The notes under the pieces: model-generated
What the model was told of the DNA's origin: nothing
Databases searched by the model: none
What the model saw: only the letters and a program-made list of their open reading frames with translations
Made by a program: the position numbers and the translations under genes
Source: Kalmusia sp. IMI 367209
Lineage: Eukaryota > Ascomycota > Dothideomycetes > Pleosporales > Didymosphaeriaceae
Length of the DNA stretch: 64,000 nt
Assembly (NCBI GenBank): GCA_027946365.1
Contig: JAPEUQ010000004.1
Span: forward strand, 620,001-684,000
Reading direction: 5' to 3'
Shown: in pieces, positions 42,788 through 52,890 of the stretch
Layout: each line of letters opens with the position of its first letter
How positions within the stretch are numbered: the stretch's first letter is position 1

Positions 42788-44362
42788 TTACACTTCAGAC
42801 ACAGGTATAAACCGAGCGCGCACTTCTGGTGCCACGAGCGTGATAGAGTCTTGCAGTTCGTTAAAGAAACTACCGTCGAAGTCTCCAGGTAACACCACTC
42901 TGTATTTTCCAACAACCCGCGCAACAACACTACGCAACTCCATCATCGCCAAATTTCTCCCTACACACATATATGAGCCAATTATAAAGGGTATAAATGC
43001 CGATTTGTTGAGGCAAAGCTCTGGTTTGGTTGTCCAGCGCTCGGGGATGAACTCGTTAGGGTGCACGAAGTTGCGCTCGTCACGCGACATGGCGAATGTC
43101 GCGAGCGCTATGATGGTGTTTCCAGGAATTATTTGGTCGTTTATCTGGAGGCCCTCTGGTGGGGTAACGCGTTGTCCGAAGAAGACTGAAGGCCAAAGGC
43201 GCATAGATTCGCTAATAATAGCATCCAACATCGGTATAGGCTTTTCGCACGAGAACTCCACTCCATCGAGTTCCTTTCGCAGGGCGAATTGATATTCAGA
43301 GTGGATTCCGAGGTGAATGAAGACGAACAACAAGACAGCTGCAGTTGTTTCCAGCCCAGCGCCTATGACGAGTCGCGTGTCTGCCATTAAAGTCTTATAA
43401 TTGATCGTCGTAGAGGGCGTAGAAACAATCAATCGAGACATGAAGCTCGAAAGTGAGTCCTTTGTTGCGAGCTGTTCTTTGAGTTGCTCTTTCGTCCAGT
43501 CATTCCAGCGTTTACGGGCATCGATCTCCGGCGCGACAGAACTGATCGCTTCAATGAGCCATGGCAAATGTATGAGGGACTCTTTAGTATGCACACTGGC
43601 ATCGATGATAGCTAGTATTTCCTTCTCGGCTTTGGAAGCTTGACCTGTGATGAAACCAAAGGGCTTGCCAAAGGCGAATACTCCGATTACGTCAAACGAG
43701 TACTCGCGAAAGAGTGCCTTCAAAGGTATCGTTTCCTTTGAACTAGCGTTGATCCTCGCAAGTAAATCCGATGTTATTTCCTCAACGCGAAAAGCGAAAC
43801 TTTCTAGATGATGCTTGATAGCAACATCCCATATCTTCCTATGCTGTCGATGAAATGACTTATTCCTTGTCATATGTAGAGACTCTTCCAAAATACCGTA
43901 GAATGGTCCTTTAGTAGTTTTGGAGCCAAAACCAAGTATAGGTTGTATGGCAGCCGGATCAAAGATAGTGAGCTCTCGTGGCCCGGTGCGGACGTAATTT
44001 CCGTATTCGAGTCCAAGTTGTCTCTGAACAGTGATAAAATAGCGGGAACCGGAGTCATAGCTTTTCTTTGCTGCCCACCATCGAGAAATTCGCGCCGGAA
44101 AAGGGCCAGGAAAGTTGCGAAGTGGATGAAAAAAAGCACGATATACAAAGATCTGAGCAGAGAGCGTCACCAAGAAGAATACCGCAGTTCCTAAAGCCAA
44201 CCTCCAATTGGATAGGAGACTTCCAAACACACACAGACAAAGGAAAGAAGCGAGCAGCCTAGGCACGATAGAATCGATCTCATAATGCCTGAGAATGAAG
44301 TAATGGCATACAAAAGCCGCTAAGGCTGCAAACGACATTGCGCTTTGAGTTCGTTGCTCCAT
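42788..44362 (-). CDS. Cytochrome P450 monooxygenase
   Basis: An intronless gene for 524 residues. Two or three N-terminal hydrophobic helices (to about residue 75) anchor it in the ER, followed by the proline-rich hinge NFPGPFPA. The oxygen-binding I-helix is GAGLETTAA, the K-helix is ESMR, then FIPERW, and the heme loop is FIIGSYMCVGRNLA with Cys466 as iron ligand. It needs an NADPH-P450 reductase, not in this window. The layout with several N-terminal helices is common among fungal P450s of secondary metabolism. The substrate cannot be predicted. The absence of introns in a fungal P450 is somewhat unusual. It is in tandem with the BBE-like oxidase. Confidence 0.94.
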   Translation of the reverse strand: MEQRTQSAMSFAALAAFVCHYFILRHYEIDSIVPRLLASFLCLCVFGSLLSNWRLALGTAVFFLVTLSAQIFVYRAFFHPLRNFPGPFPARISRWWAAKKSYDSGSRYFITVQRQLGLEYGNYVRTGPRELTIFDPAAIQPILGFGSKTTKGPFYGILEESLHMTRNKSFHRQHRKIWDVAIKHHLESFAFRVEEITSDLLARINASSKETIPLKALFREYSFDVIGVFAFGKPFGFITGQASKAEKEILAIIDASVHTKESLIHLPWLIEAISSVAPEIDARKRWNDWTKEQLKEQLATKDSLSSFMSRLIVSTPSTTINYKTLMADTRLVIGAGLETTAAVLLFVFIHLGIHSEYQFALRKELDGVEFSCEKPIPMLDAIISESMRLWPSVFFGQRVTPPEGLQINDQIIPGNTIIALATFAMSRDERNFVHPNEFIPERWTTKPELCLNKSAFIPFIIGSYMCVGRNLAMMELRSVVARVVGKYRVVLPGDFDGSFFNELQDSITLVAPEVRARFIPVSEV

Positions 44363-45254
44363 TGACTTATAGTTGAAAGAAGTTAGACTGAGAGGCTCAA
44401 TGTGAATCTCTTCTGTTTAGTACCGTGGTATTGAGGGAAGATACGATTATTGCACAAGGTTCCAGTTGTTGGACACAAAGAGGGGTAATCAAGTTGCACA
44501 GAACGCCCACTTACACAGAGAACGCTTTTGTACAACCGCAGGCATCGAATAGCGACCCACAGCTTCAACTCGCCCCAGGCACAGGATTTGGTGAACCTAT
44601 TTTGTTGAATGTATCCGATGATTGCACTAGAATTGCCACCTGTCCGACCTTTGTGGCGACCTGTGCTGGTGCATATCATGGCCTCCGAGGTACAACTAAA
44701 GCAGCGAAGGCAGGTTATGGCATCCAGATGTAGCAGTATAGCCGAGCACATTCTCTAGACTAATGAGCATCATGTTCAGAATGAGAGGATCGCGACGATG
44801 ATAATTATAGATTTAGGCAAGGGAAGGAAAGCGGGAAGAGGCCGATTTTAGCGCCGGATTTTGAACTCTATCTCCCTTTCCTCTCTAAAACCCAATCAAC
44901 GAGAGATGTTGCGATCGAGGGACAACTCATAGAGTGCTAGTGTCTTCAAATTAAGCTGGCAGACTCATGTTAGTAAAATTATAATGGTCTTGGTTGGAAG
45001 AATTAAAGACATTGAAAATTGATAATTTTGCACAAGGCTGAGAGGGATCTTAAGGATAATAAGGTATTGTTAAATATGCGTGATGAAGCGTTCATTTCAT
45101 TTGTGCCGTAAAGACTGTCTAAGTGCACTTCTACTCCCTAAAGCATCTGGAAATTTCTGAAACAAAAGTAACGACTGATCCATCTCTCATCTCAACATCG
45201 ATAAAGAACCCACTATCTCATCACCTCATGATTCCACACTGTTTAATATATGCT
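44363..45254. other. Intergenic
   Basis: Promoter of the P450 gene and 3' flank of the small secreted protein gene. Nothing recognised. Confidence 0.5.
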
Positions 45255-45617
45255 TCAAGAGCAATAGTCATCCGAGCCAGAGGAGGCGGTGACACAGCGA
45301 TTGACACCGCAGAATTTGATGAACTGGATGCCACCGAGAGGCCCGTTGCAATTAAATAGACTGAACTTGATGTGATTGACATCAACAGGCTGCCCAGCCG
45401 TCGTGAGCGCCTTCTCGATGTCTCCCTCGTAGTTACCTTTGGAAATATTCAGCATCTTGAATGAGAAGGTGAAGTTAGACGGACCGATGGAGAGGAGATC
45501 AGAACCGCAATAGTTGAAACCGTATACGCAGTTGCGCATAGCTGTATCTCCAGTAGACTCAGTTGGGGCGGCAACAGCCAATGCCATGAGGGTGAGGATT
45601 GGAAGAGCGATCTTCAT
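45255..45617 (-). CDS. Small secreted cysteine-rich protein (effector-like)
   Basis: One exon for 120 residues. Residues 1-17 form a textbook signal peptide (MKIALPILTLMALAVAA) with a likely cleavage before PTES. The mature part has six cysteines: RNCVYGFNYCGSDLLSIG at its start, then NC, FC, RC and YC near the end, enough for three disulfides. The C-x6-C-G-x-x-L-L-x-I-G arrangement is like that of small secreted proteins of plant-associated ascomycetes, as far as I recall the pattern; no named family is claimed. Two N-glycosylation motifs (NFT, NIS) are present. It is isolated, flanked by 0.9 and 2 kb of gene-poor DNA. Confidence 0.78.
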   Translation of the reverse strand: MKIALPILTLMALAVAAPTESTGDTAMRNCVYGFNYCGSDLLSIGPSNFTFSFKMLNISKGNYEGDIEKALTTAGQPVDVNHIKFSLFNCNGPLGGIQFIKFCGVNRCVTASSGSDDYCS

Positions 45618-47660
45618 GGCGAGTGAAGGAGCAAGAAGTGTGCAAACGAGAGCTAATCTGGTTAGAGGTCAAGAACTAATTGCTGTATTGGCAAACTAGA
45701 GCAGTGATTGCACACCTTTATATGCACATGCTCACATTGTCCACTATTACGCAGAGTTAATATGCAACAACTACCGATACAGAGGTTCTTTCGCATGGCA
45801 GATAAGCTGATGTCTGCACATCTTAGTAGCCCACCAAAGCTGGAAGGGCTCAGCTGTGTTCGCGGGCACACAGATCGGAAACAGCATCAATGAACCCGTT
45901 AAAGACAAGTCTAATGAAGTCATTTGTCTCATTGTATGACGCTTAATATATTCAGCAGCTTCTGATGCCTAGTGATTGGCTGCAACTGAGTTGGATGACC
46001 AGATAACCCCTAGAAAATGGGTCCGCGAACAGACCCTGTACGCTTCATTCATTTCGATCTAAAGAACCCGTTATTGGTGAACTCAATCTCTTCTGTACTT
46101 TTGAATTTGGGCCTGGAGATGTTCAATTCACGTATGTTTGTTCATTGAGGAAAGCTCTCCGATATCACATACGCGTTACATAGAACTATGAAGCTTTTGA
46201 CGCTAATTTGAACGTAGTCTACGGGAGATTAATCATCGTGATGAGATGTAGCCTCCATAAAAGAGGCCGTTGACCCACACTCTATGATGTACTTGTGCGA
46301 AACTTTAGAAAGAAAATTTATGATTATGTCAAAGCTTAGATAGATTGGCTTACTCGGGTCCATACTCGGGTTGTCTCTACGTCCAAGGCTCATGGCATTG
46401 CGTTCCAATCTCATAGTTGATCCAAATTTGAATTTAGCTAGCACAAATATATTAACGATCCATCGATTAGGCGAAATATTGAGCTGAGGCTGTATGTGTG
46501 AGCGCTTCCTAACACATGGGATATTCGTGAGCATACGTTGGCAATTGAATCCCTAAATGATGCTGAATAATGCGCTTCATCAACTAGTCATAGGACATTA
46601 ATCTAGACCAATATCTCCGAGGCACAAGTCGATCACTGATGGTAATACTCATATGAGAGAGTGATAGCAAACACAGTCGCTCTTTCGTGTGGATGACGAT
46701 GGATGGGATCGCGTGGTATGATGCTCAGTCTTATGGTAGCAAGCGCAGAGGATATCTAGGCTTTCTAGCGTAGGTCTTACCTAGCACTTCTTCTCTATCT
46801 ACGTGTTTGTATAGCTAGATGATGTACTTCTGTCATTACAGTTGAGCATTGCTGCACATATAATTTCACGATTCCCTTTCAATTCTATAAACGACATCTG
46901 AAATCTAAATCTCTTTGCGAAGATGGGCAAATTTTTTGAGATTTTTATTTTGGGCAGAATTTCACCATGTGATGCAAAACGCTTTCCAGGACCTGAAAGG
47001 TTTGGCAATGCATTGTGGACCAGGATTTCTTAGGATACACATTACATACGAAGGCTGTCTACAGCTTTGTATGCTAAGATGTTGCGGGAATCGTGATGCT
47101 GAAAGCTCAGAGTGGCTAGCTGAACGTCGAGCTAATCTCACAGATTATGGGTATCCCAGCTTTGTTGTGCGTTTAAAGGTGCGTATGTATCAATCCGCAT
47201 TTGTATAGGTGGATGGCTGGCTATTTTGCGCTGACATGCAGAAGCGATCTGCAAGTCAATTAAACAGTGAAGCTTGGCTGCTTACCCCAAGCAAATAGTG
47301 GAACGGCGTCCACCTTCTGTTTCCTACACCGAGCTCCTCAAGCATACACGATTGATGAAAATATCGGTGTGCTCGAACCCTGAGCGCGCTGAAATTATAT
47401 GTGTTCAGCTCCCAAGGATTCCATTAATTCGCGCATATGTCGGGGGCTGAGCATGTTCGAAAGCCGCTACAATATCCGCTTTAGGGTATAAGAAGGATTC
47501 AGCGGACTTCACCTTGCACGATCTACAAGCACGGATAGTACTGCGCCACCAAGATACCACGGCTCCTGAGTATACATCCGTGAATTTTCACCTTACATCG
47601 ACGGACGACAATTGCGCTCCACGCAGTCCTGTGATCTAATATTCAAGGTCGAAGCTGAAG
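45618..47660. other. Gene-poor region
   Basis: Two kilobases of moderately AT-rich DNA with short frames only. No domain, repeat or RNA gene recognised. It is the presumed promoter of the secreted protein (left) and of the CinY-like gene (right). Confidence 0.5.
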
Positions 47661-48761
47661 ATGTATGTTTTCATAAAGCAAATTCACAATCCGCTGCTAA
47701 TAGAAGAAAGGGGTTCTTCTATATTGAGACCAAAAGTGGTTACGGCAATCTCACTGTGGATAATTTCGCTGGTTACTTGCAAACCTTTCGGCACAATCAA
47801 TGGCTTTGGGCAACACAATGAGCACGAAATGATCACTCGTGTCGCTTTCCAATGCGCTGCAAATACAAAATCTCAACCACCTCACGACTGCTTCGAGCCT
47901 ACATCACTCTCCAATCTCGCGGGCACGCATGTTGGAAATTTCCCTTGACTAGGCGACAATGGTATGGTAGGCTCACCTGACGATCTTCCTCCTGAAGGTG
48001 CCGCCGCGCATTGTGACGATGCAGATTTCCTAGATGTTGCTGGTTACCCTAGGTCACGAGAGCAAGCGACACAACAACTGCAAGCATGTGTTGATCATCT
48101 GAGGATACGGTTTGGGCAAGCAGTGAGAGGCACAGCAAGAATGCTGAACGCGAGTAATCACCTTGTCGCGAACATGGTGGAGCTGGATGATGAAGACGAG
48201 TGTGATCACCACCACAGGGAGACAACGGACAACACAAGTGATAAAGCGAAATGCGTAGCGCTCGAAGGTTTCGGTCGTGCGCTGCACGGTGTCCAGGATT
48301 TCTACGCGCACAGCAACTGGGCTGATCTGTCGAACCCTGCACAACCTGTCTCAGTCACAAATCCACCAGGACTGAACAATTCAGGCGTAGCACCGTTCTT
48401 AGATCTCAGACTAACCACTCCAGTATTGACTCTGGTGCCGCATAATCTATCGACAGGGTGCTACGTGCTCATAGATCGCCCGGATGGATTTGGCGACTGT
48501 GAGGATCGCGTCACACACTACACCATGAACAAAGACCATGGTTTTGTGGAGCTTGATGGAACTGTTGAAGGAGATTCAGATGATGTACCACGAAATGTAG
48601 TGGCAGGTAATTTCAATAGGGCTGTTGCAGCTTCTGTGCAGGACTCGCGGAATCAATGGGCTAATTTGAGAAGCGAGATTAGGAACTTGTATGGGCAAGA
48701 GAAGGGAACTCGAATGATATGCGGGCTTGTGAGTGATGATCCTGTGGTGGACTGTAATTGA
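47661..48761 (+). CDS. CinY-like secreted protein, interrupted by in-frame TGA
   Basis: One continuous frame from ATG 47661 to TGA 48759-48761 is interrupted only by TGA at 47946-47948. Before it lies a signal-like helix (VVTAISLWIISLV), FGTINGFGQHNEHEMITRVAFQC and CFEPTSLSNLAG. After it come AHCDDADFLDVAGYP, CVALEGFGRALHGVQDFYAHSNWAD and ANFNRAV-type segments. This is the order expected of CinY-like proteins known from actinobacteria and fungi, as I recall the family; the GRALHGVQDFYAHSNW motif resembles zinc-dependent phospholipase C-like proteins. Neither half looks complete alone. The stop is followed by CTAG, the strongest known readthrough context. A separate ATG at 47964 could start the second part without the signal peptide. 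An ATA at about 47696 sits where a better start would be. Intronless and possibly of bacterial origin (inference). Confidence 0.6.
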
Positions 48762-49224
48762 GTTAGGATATATACGGGGTTCGATAATGTTTAAGACAAG
48801 GTGTAGCCACTAGCTTTACAATTACTCATCGAAAGAGTCGTAGAGCGTCGCACCCTAATGATACGATACCTATTGCGGCCTACAATCATTCCACATCCAG
48901 CTGCGACATTAGTACCTCTCCTGATTTTGCTAGTAAGAAATCAGTACTCACATTTGCCGTACCTTTCCGGCCTAGATCTGAGGCAAGTATCCTCGATGGA
49001 AACTCTGCTGATTCATAACAAAGGAAATGTTTCAAAACATAGTTGAAGCAAATAGATCGAGTCAAGAAGCACTTGCAATAGAAGCAGGCCAAGGTTACCA
49101 GCACAGACAAGAGAAAATAGCCATCCTATACTTCTTCTTGTATGAATAAGTCGGGTATAACTCATTCCTATAATCGCCACTTGACAGCCTGTGCTTGATC
49201 CTTAATCGGCCAAACGTCGTCTCC
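48762..49224. other. Intergenic between convergent genes
   Basis: 3' flanks of the CinY-like and hydrolase genes; nothing seen. Confidence 0.5.
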
Positions 49225-50190
49225 TCAGTCCCTCTTCTTCGTCAACCCCTCCACCTTATCCTCACCTAGAAGTTCAGCAAAGACAGCATCAATATGCTTG
49301 ACCAATCCTCCATGCGTATCTCCCTCATACTCGCGCAGCATTCCATTAGGAAGCCTCCCAGCCATTACTCGAACCCACTCAATCGGCGCATTCACATCCT
49401 TCGACCCATGCCATATCTTAACCAGATACTTCACATCCTCCAGCTTGAACCCCCAGCCCTGCGAAACAAGCGCGGCTTCTTGAACCACGCCCCCCGAACC
49501 CTGCTTGAAAGGCTCGAACAGCGCTCCCACAAGGCGCTCTCTGCTCTTCGCAGCCGTCCACTTCTCAGCTGTCTCGTTCTGCACTAGAATGTCCTTCTCC
49601 CATTCGTTCTTGGATTTCTTTGCACCTTCCAGCGACTGATCGATCATCCGCTGTACCCATCCCCACCGCACCATCCGGCGTAGGCCCGCAACGAAGACGT
49701 CGGTGACAACTCGCAAAGTACTGGGGAAGTTCCTTGCCAACCATCCTACCAATCTGCTTCCCAGTGGCACAAGTTCCTTCCTCTCAAACGTGCCCATGCC
49801 CGAAAAGATTCCCACACCGCTCAACATCTCCCTCTCAATCTTCCTCGCACAAGCAAGTGCATACGGTGCACCCCCTGACACACCTAGAACCGCAAAGCTT
49901 TTCAGGTTCAGATGCTTCGCTATGGCCTTCACATCACCGGCATGATCCAAAATCTCCCGGTTCAGTACAAAGGAGGATTGTCCAATGCCAGGACGGTCGG
50001 GCGCAATCAGTCGGATGTTAGCGCGGCGGGCTGGTGCGTCGAAGGCGAGCGCTTCAAGTCGACACATAGGAAAGCCGTGGAGGTAGATAACTGGACGGCC
50101 ATTTGGTTTGCCGTATTCTGCGAAGGCGAGGGTGCGTCCTGATGGTAGAACCAGAGCCTGGAGTTCTCGCTGTAGAGTGGAGGCGCTCAT
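49225..50190 (-). CDS. Alpha/beta hydrolase
   Basis: A single exon for 321 residues. The fold is clear from YLHGFPMCRLEA (oxyanion region, 36-47), LIAPDRPGIGQS (61-72), the nucleophile elbow GVSGGAP with Ser105, the acid in HGSKDVNAP (Asp265) and the histidine in EGDTHGGL (His293). A cap domain of about 100 residues lies between 140 and 240. There is no signal peptide and no peroxisomal signal, so the enzyme is probably cytosolic. Substrates of this family range from esters and epoxides to haloalkanes, and none can be chosen from sequence alone. Confidence 0.9.
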   Translation of the reverse strand: MSASTLQRELQALVLPSGRTLAFAEYGKPNGRPVIYLHGFPMCRLEALAFDAPARRANIRLIAPDRPGIGQSSFVLNREILDHAGDVKAIAKHLNLKSFAVLGVSGGAPYALACARKIEREMLSGVGIFSGMGTFERKELVPLGSRLVGWLARNFPSTLRVVTDVFVAGLRRMVRWGWVQRMIDQSLEGAKKSKNEWEKDILVQNETAEKWTAAKSRERLVGALFEPFKQGSGGVVQEAALVSQGWGFKLEDVKYLVKIWHGSKDVNAPIEWVRVMAGRLPNGMLREYEGDTHGGLVKHIDAVFAELLGEDKVEGLTKKRD

Positions 50191-50766
50191 CGTAAGGTTT
50201 TGTACAATGACAAGAGGCTTTTGCCTGGGCGGAAATTCGCCATTTTAAATACTTGGGCCGGCTTATTTGGCGTCACAACTATACTATCTTACTTTTGTGA
50301 CATTTATCGTATTGATGCTGAGAGGCCGTGAGGGAACAATGTTATTCCGCGTGTGCTCCGAAAAGGTGCTAGAACTGCGAGGTGAGCTAGGCTGGATGGG
50401 GTGTTCTGAATGACGAAAATCGCCAGCGTGGGGTGCCTGCCCTAAGCCCAGATCCCTTACATTCTAGAGATACGAATCTATGGAAATGACCAGGATTCAT
50501 GAATTCTTCGGTTCGACTGCCGAGATACAAGCACTAAACACTGCTACCAAAGGGTTGGAAAATATTTCCAAGCGAGAACTGTTACTCAAAGGGACGATCA
50601 GAATTGCAGGGGCGATCATGCATGAGGCAAGTGTAGTGTCACCAAGAGTATTGTAGGGGTTCGTAAAACGTGTCCTCGGTAAATTCAACGCTTTTTAAAG
50701 CATGGGATTTTCATTGGCTATGAAGTACAGTTGCGTGTGGGCTTTTCTAACATGACGAACTCCTCA
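50191..50766. other. Intergenic
   Basis: Promoter of the hydrolase and 3' flank of the broken SET gene. Nothing recognised. Confidence 0.5.
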
Positions 50767-51378
50767 CTATGCTTCTCTCTCCCGTAATAATTCTTCGATA
50801 TGGGGATTTAACCAATATTGATGCAGAACATCGAGGGACATATCCTTCGCACCAGCAATAGTTCCTCGGCAGCTGGCTTCCTGGCAGCGGCACTTGAACG
50901 GCTGCGCCATGTCATACTCGGTGCTCGGGTAGAAGAAAGTGAGCTCATCACCTGTTTTCAACCCTTCGGTCAAATCTGGGTTGACCCGGACCTACCATCT
51001 CTGCATATCGAACACGAGCGTCGGCCGACAAGAGTGGTTTATGTATACCAAATCGCAATTGAGCTCAATGTGCAGGTCTCGCGAAGCTTGAACCGAAGTA
51101 TAAGCGCAAGCTGCCGGAGTCGGGTTTGTGATACGCGCGAATGTCGCACCGGCGGGCAGGTCAACGAGGGAGACGGAGCGGGCAGCGAAGTCGCCCTCTA
51201 AGTGTTCGACGCGGAGGAGTCGCGTAAGGTCGGGCTTGACCCAGGCGGGTACGACATGGCTTGGTGCACTCGTAAGAACAGAGGAGGGGGTCATGATAGG
51301 TTTGGCAGATGATTTGGCTGCCAGTGTTCCCCCGTTCGTGGGAGGGGGCGCGCCGGTCGTGATAGCTGCGGGAGACAT
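50767..51378 (-). pseudogene. Small SET-domain protein gene with in-frame TAG
   Basis: From ATG 51378 the frame encodes a disordered Pro/Ser/Thr start, then SVSLVDLPAGATFARI, LHIELNCDLVYINHSCRPTLVFDM (the SET NHSC motif), and stops at TAG 50994-50992. The same frame continues without a break: VRVNPDLTEGLKTGDELTFFYPSTEYDMAQPF, then a Cys-rich post-SET (CRCQEASCRG), and ends at 50767. Both parts belong to one small fungal SET protein of about 200 residues, with the stop replacing one residue between FDM and VRV. No intron can remove it, because only GT..AG pairs of about 20 bp exist there. This is most likely a recent nonsense mutation. Readthrough is less likely because TAG-G is not a leaky context. 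If decayed, it is very recent since everything else is intact. Confidence 0.65.
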
Positions 51379-52890
51379 TGTGAGGATAGATTCGACGGAT
51401 CTTCTGGACACGGGTCAATGTCAAAAGGGCCTGTTCTGCATTAATACGCTACTCCTTCGCACTTGAACCTGCAAACAGGCTCGCGTGGGTTGTCTAGGCC
51501 GAACTACGGAGTGCCGACGCTCGCTCAGCTGTGGAGATGTTTAGCTTGTTCTGATGCGGCCTCCATGTTACCGAAGACTACGATCCAGTCAAAATGCGGC
51601 CGGGAAGCGATGTGAAAGCAGGAGCCGAGGCTCTTGGGGTTGGGTGGGTCTTATTGATGAATGTATCCGCTCAAAGACGCGCACGTGAGGCTTCGCTTTG
51701 TTCTCAGACTCCACCAGCCGCGGCACGCGGAGACGCTTCGGCTGCGCTACAGCGTGGGTAGCCATCTGAGAAGCTTCGAGTATCGGAGTGTACAAATCTT
51801 TAAGAAAAAAATAGATCGATATCGTTGTTATGCCAAATATGGTCAAAATGTAGAGGTGCTTGCATCGATGTCGCGACTCTATCGAATGCGGAGTATTAAG
51901 AGGTCTCAGATGCTGGTGATGACGTAATAATCACGTGCTGACTATGCCGTTGATGGTCAACGATTCCCCTTGTCCAACAGGTACGCGGAGTTCGAAAAGT
52001 ATATCCGCGGACAAACTTGCCTGCCTCTTATATCCGCAGGAGATCGCTTTAAAGCCATACTGATAATAGCGCTTGCTGTTACTAGTCGAAAAGTCGATCC
52101 GTATCTGGCTTACTATAAGCCGCCATCCACATTTGCATCTCATGGTGTTGAGCACTCTACGAGCTTTTTAATTGTTGGTAGTGAACTATTAATTTATAGA
52201 TAGAGTACCTCTTCCGATCCAGCTTTTGACGCCACCAGCACTGGCTGTGTACCACTACCCTCTGAGCTCGCCTTAGATGACGAACAGTGCAGTGTTTGAA
52301 GGCGCTAAGAATGCTATCAAGAATGTACCAAGGCTCAATATCTGGATCTCCTCCTGGTTAAAATTTCCCGGTTAGCCTCAGATACCACGAGGGTGTGTGG
52401 AATGGTCCTCCTCCAACCATGGCGCAGTGTTCCCACCAAACCCTGGGACCCCCTTCCAACATCTCACAAGCTTCCTGGCGATTTCCAACCCACAGCGGAT
52501 TGCTTATAAAAGGATTTGACGTCACTGCTTGAATATTCAGACTGTGCTGATGGACCGAAATCACAATTTTTCACGGCAGCTGTGCTGTCTGCAAGATATA
52601 GAATGGCGCAAAAGCTCACCCAAAAGCACATCCTCAAACAACAGTAACACAGAGACCTTACAGGTGGCAAGCGGTAACTGAAACACTTTACTATCTACAT
52701 GATCTTCGGGCGGAAACGACATCCCACGCCCGGTATCTGCGCTTTGACAGCGTGACTCTAAGCATTCCGGTACTACATCGCTCCCATCTACCACAGTTTG
52801 TTATTTCTCATTTTTTCCACTCTAACTTATAAACAGATCCTGATCTTCCTTTGATCTCTACAAGGTGTTGCCAATACGCAAAATTTCATC
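51379..52890. other. Divergent promoter region
   Basis: 1.5 kb between the broken SET gene (minus) and the MFS transporter (plus). A CRE lies at 52517-52524. No gene recognised. Confidence 0.5.
52517..52524. promoter_or_regulatory. CRE/ATF-type bZIP site
   Basis: TGACGTCA, 367 bp upstream of the MFS transporter start, suggests control by a stress-responsive bZIP factor. Motif and position only. Confidence 0.35.

Noticed and set aside
47920..47970. An intron removing the TGA of the CinY-like gene
   Set aside because: The only GT..AG pairs are 22 or 40 bp long and leave the downstream part out of frame.
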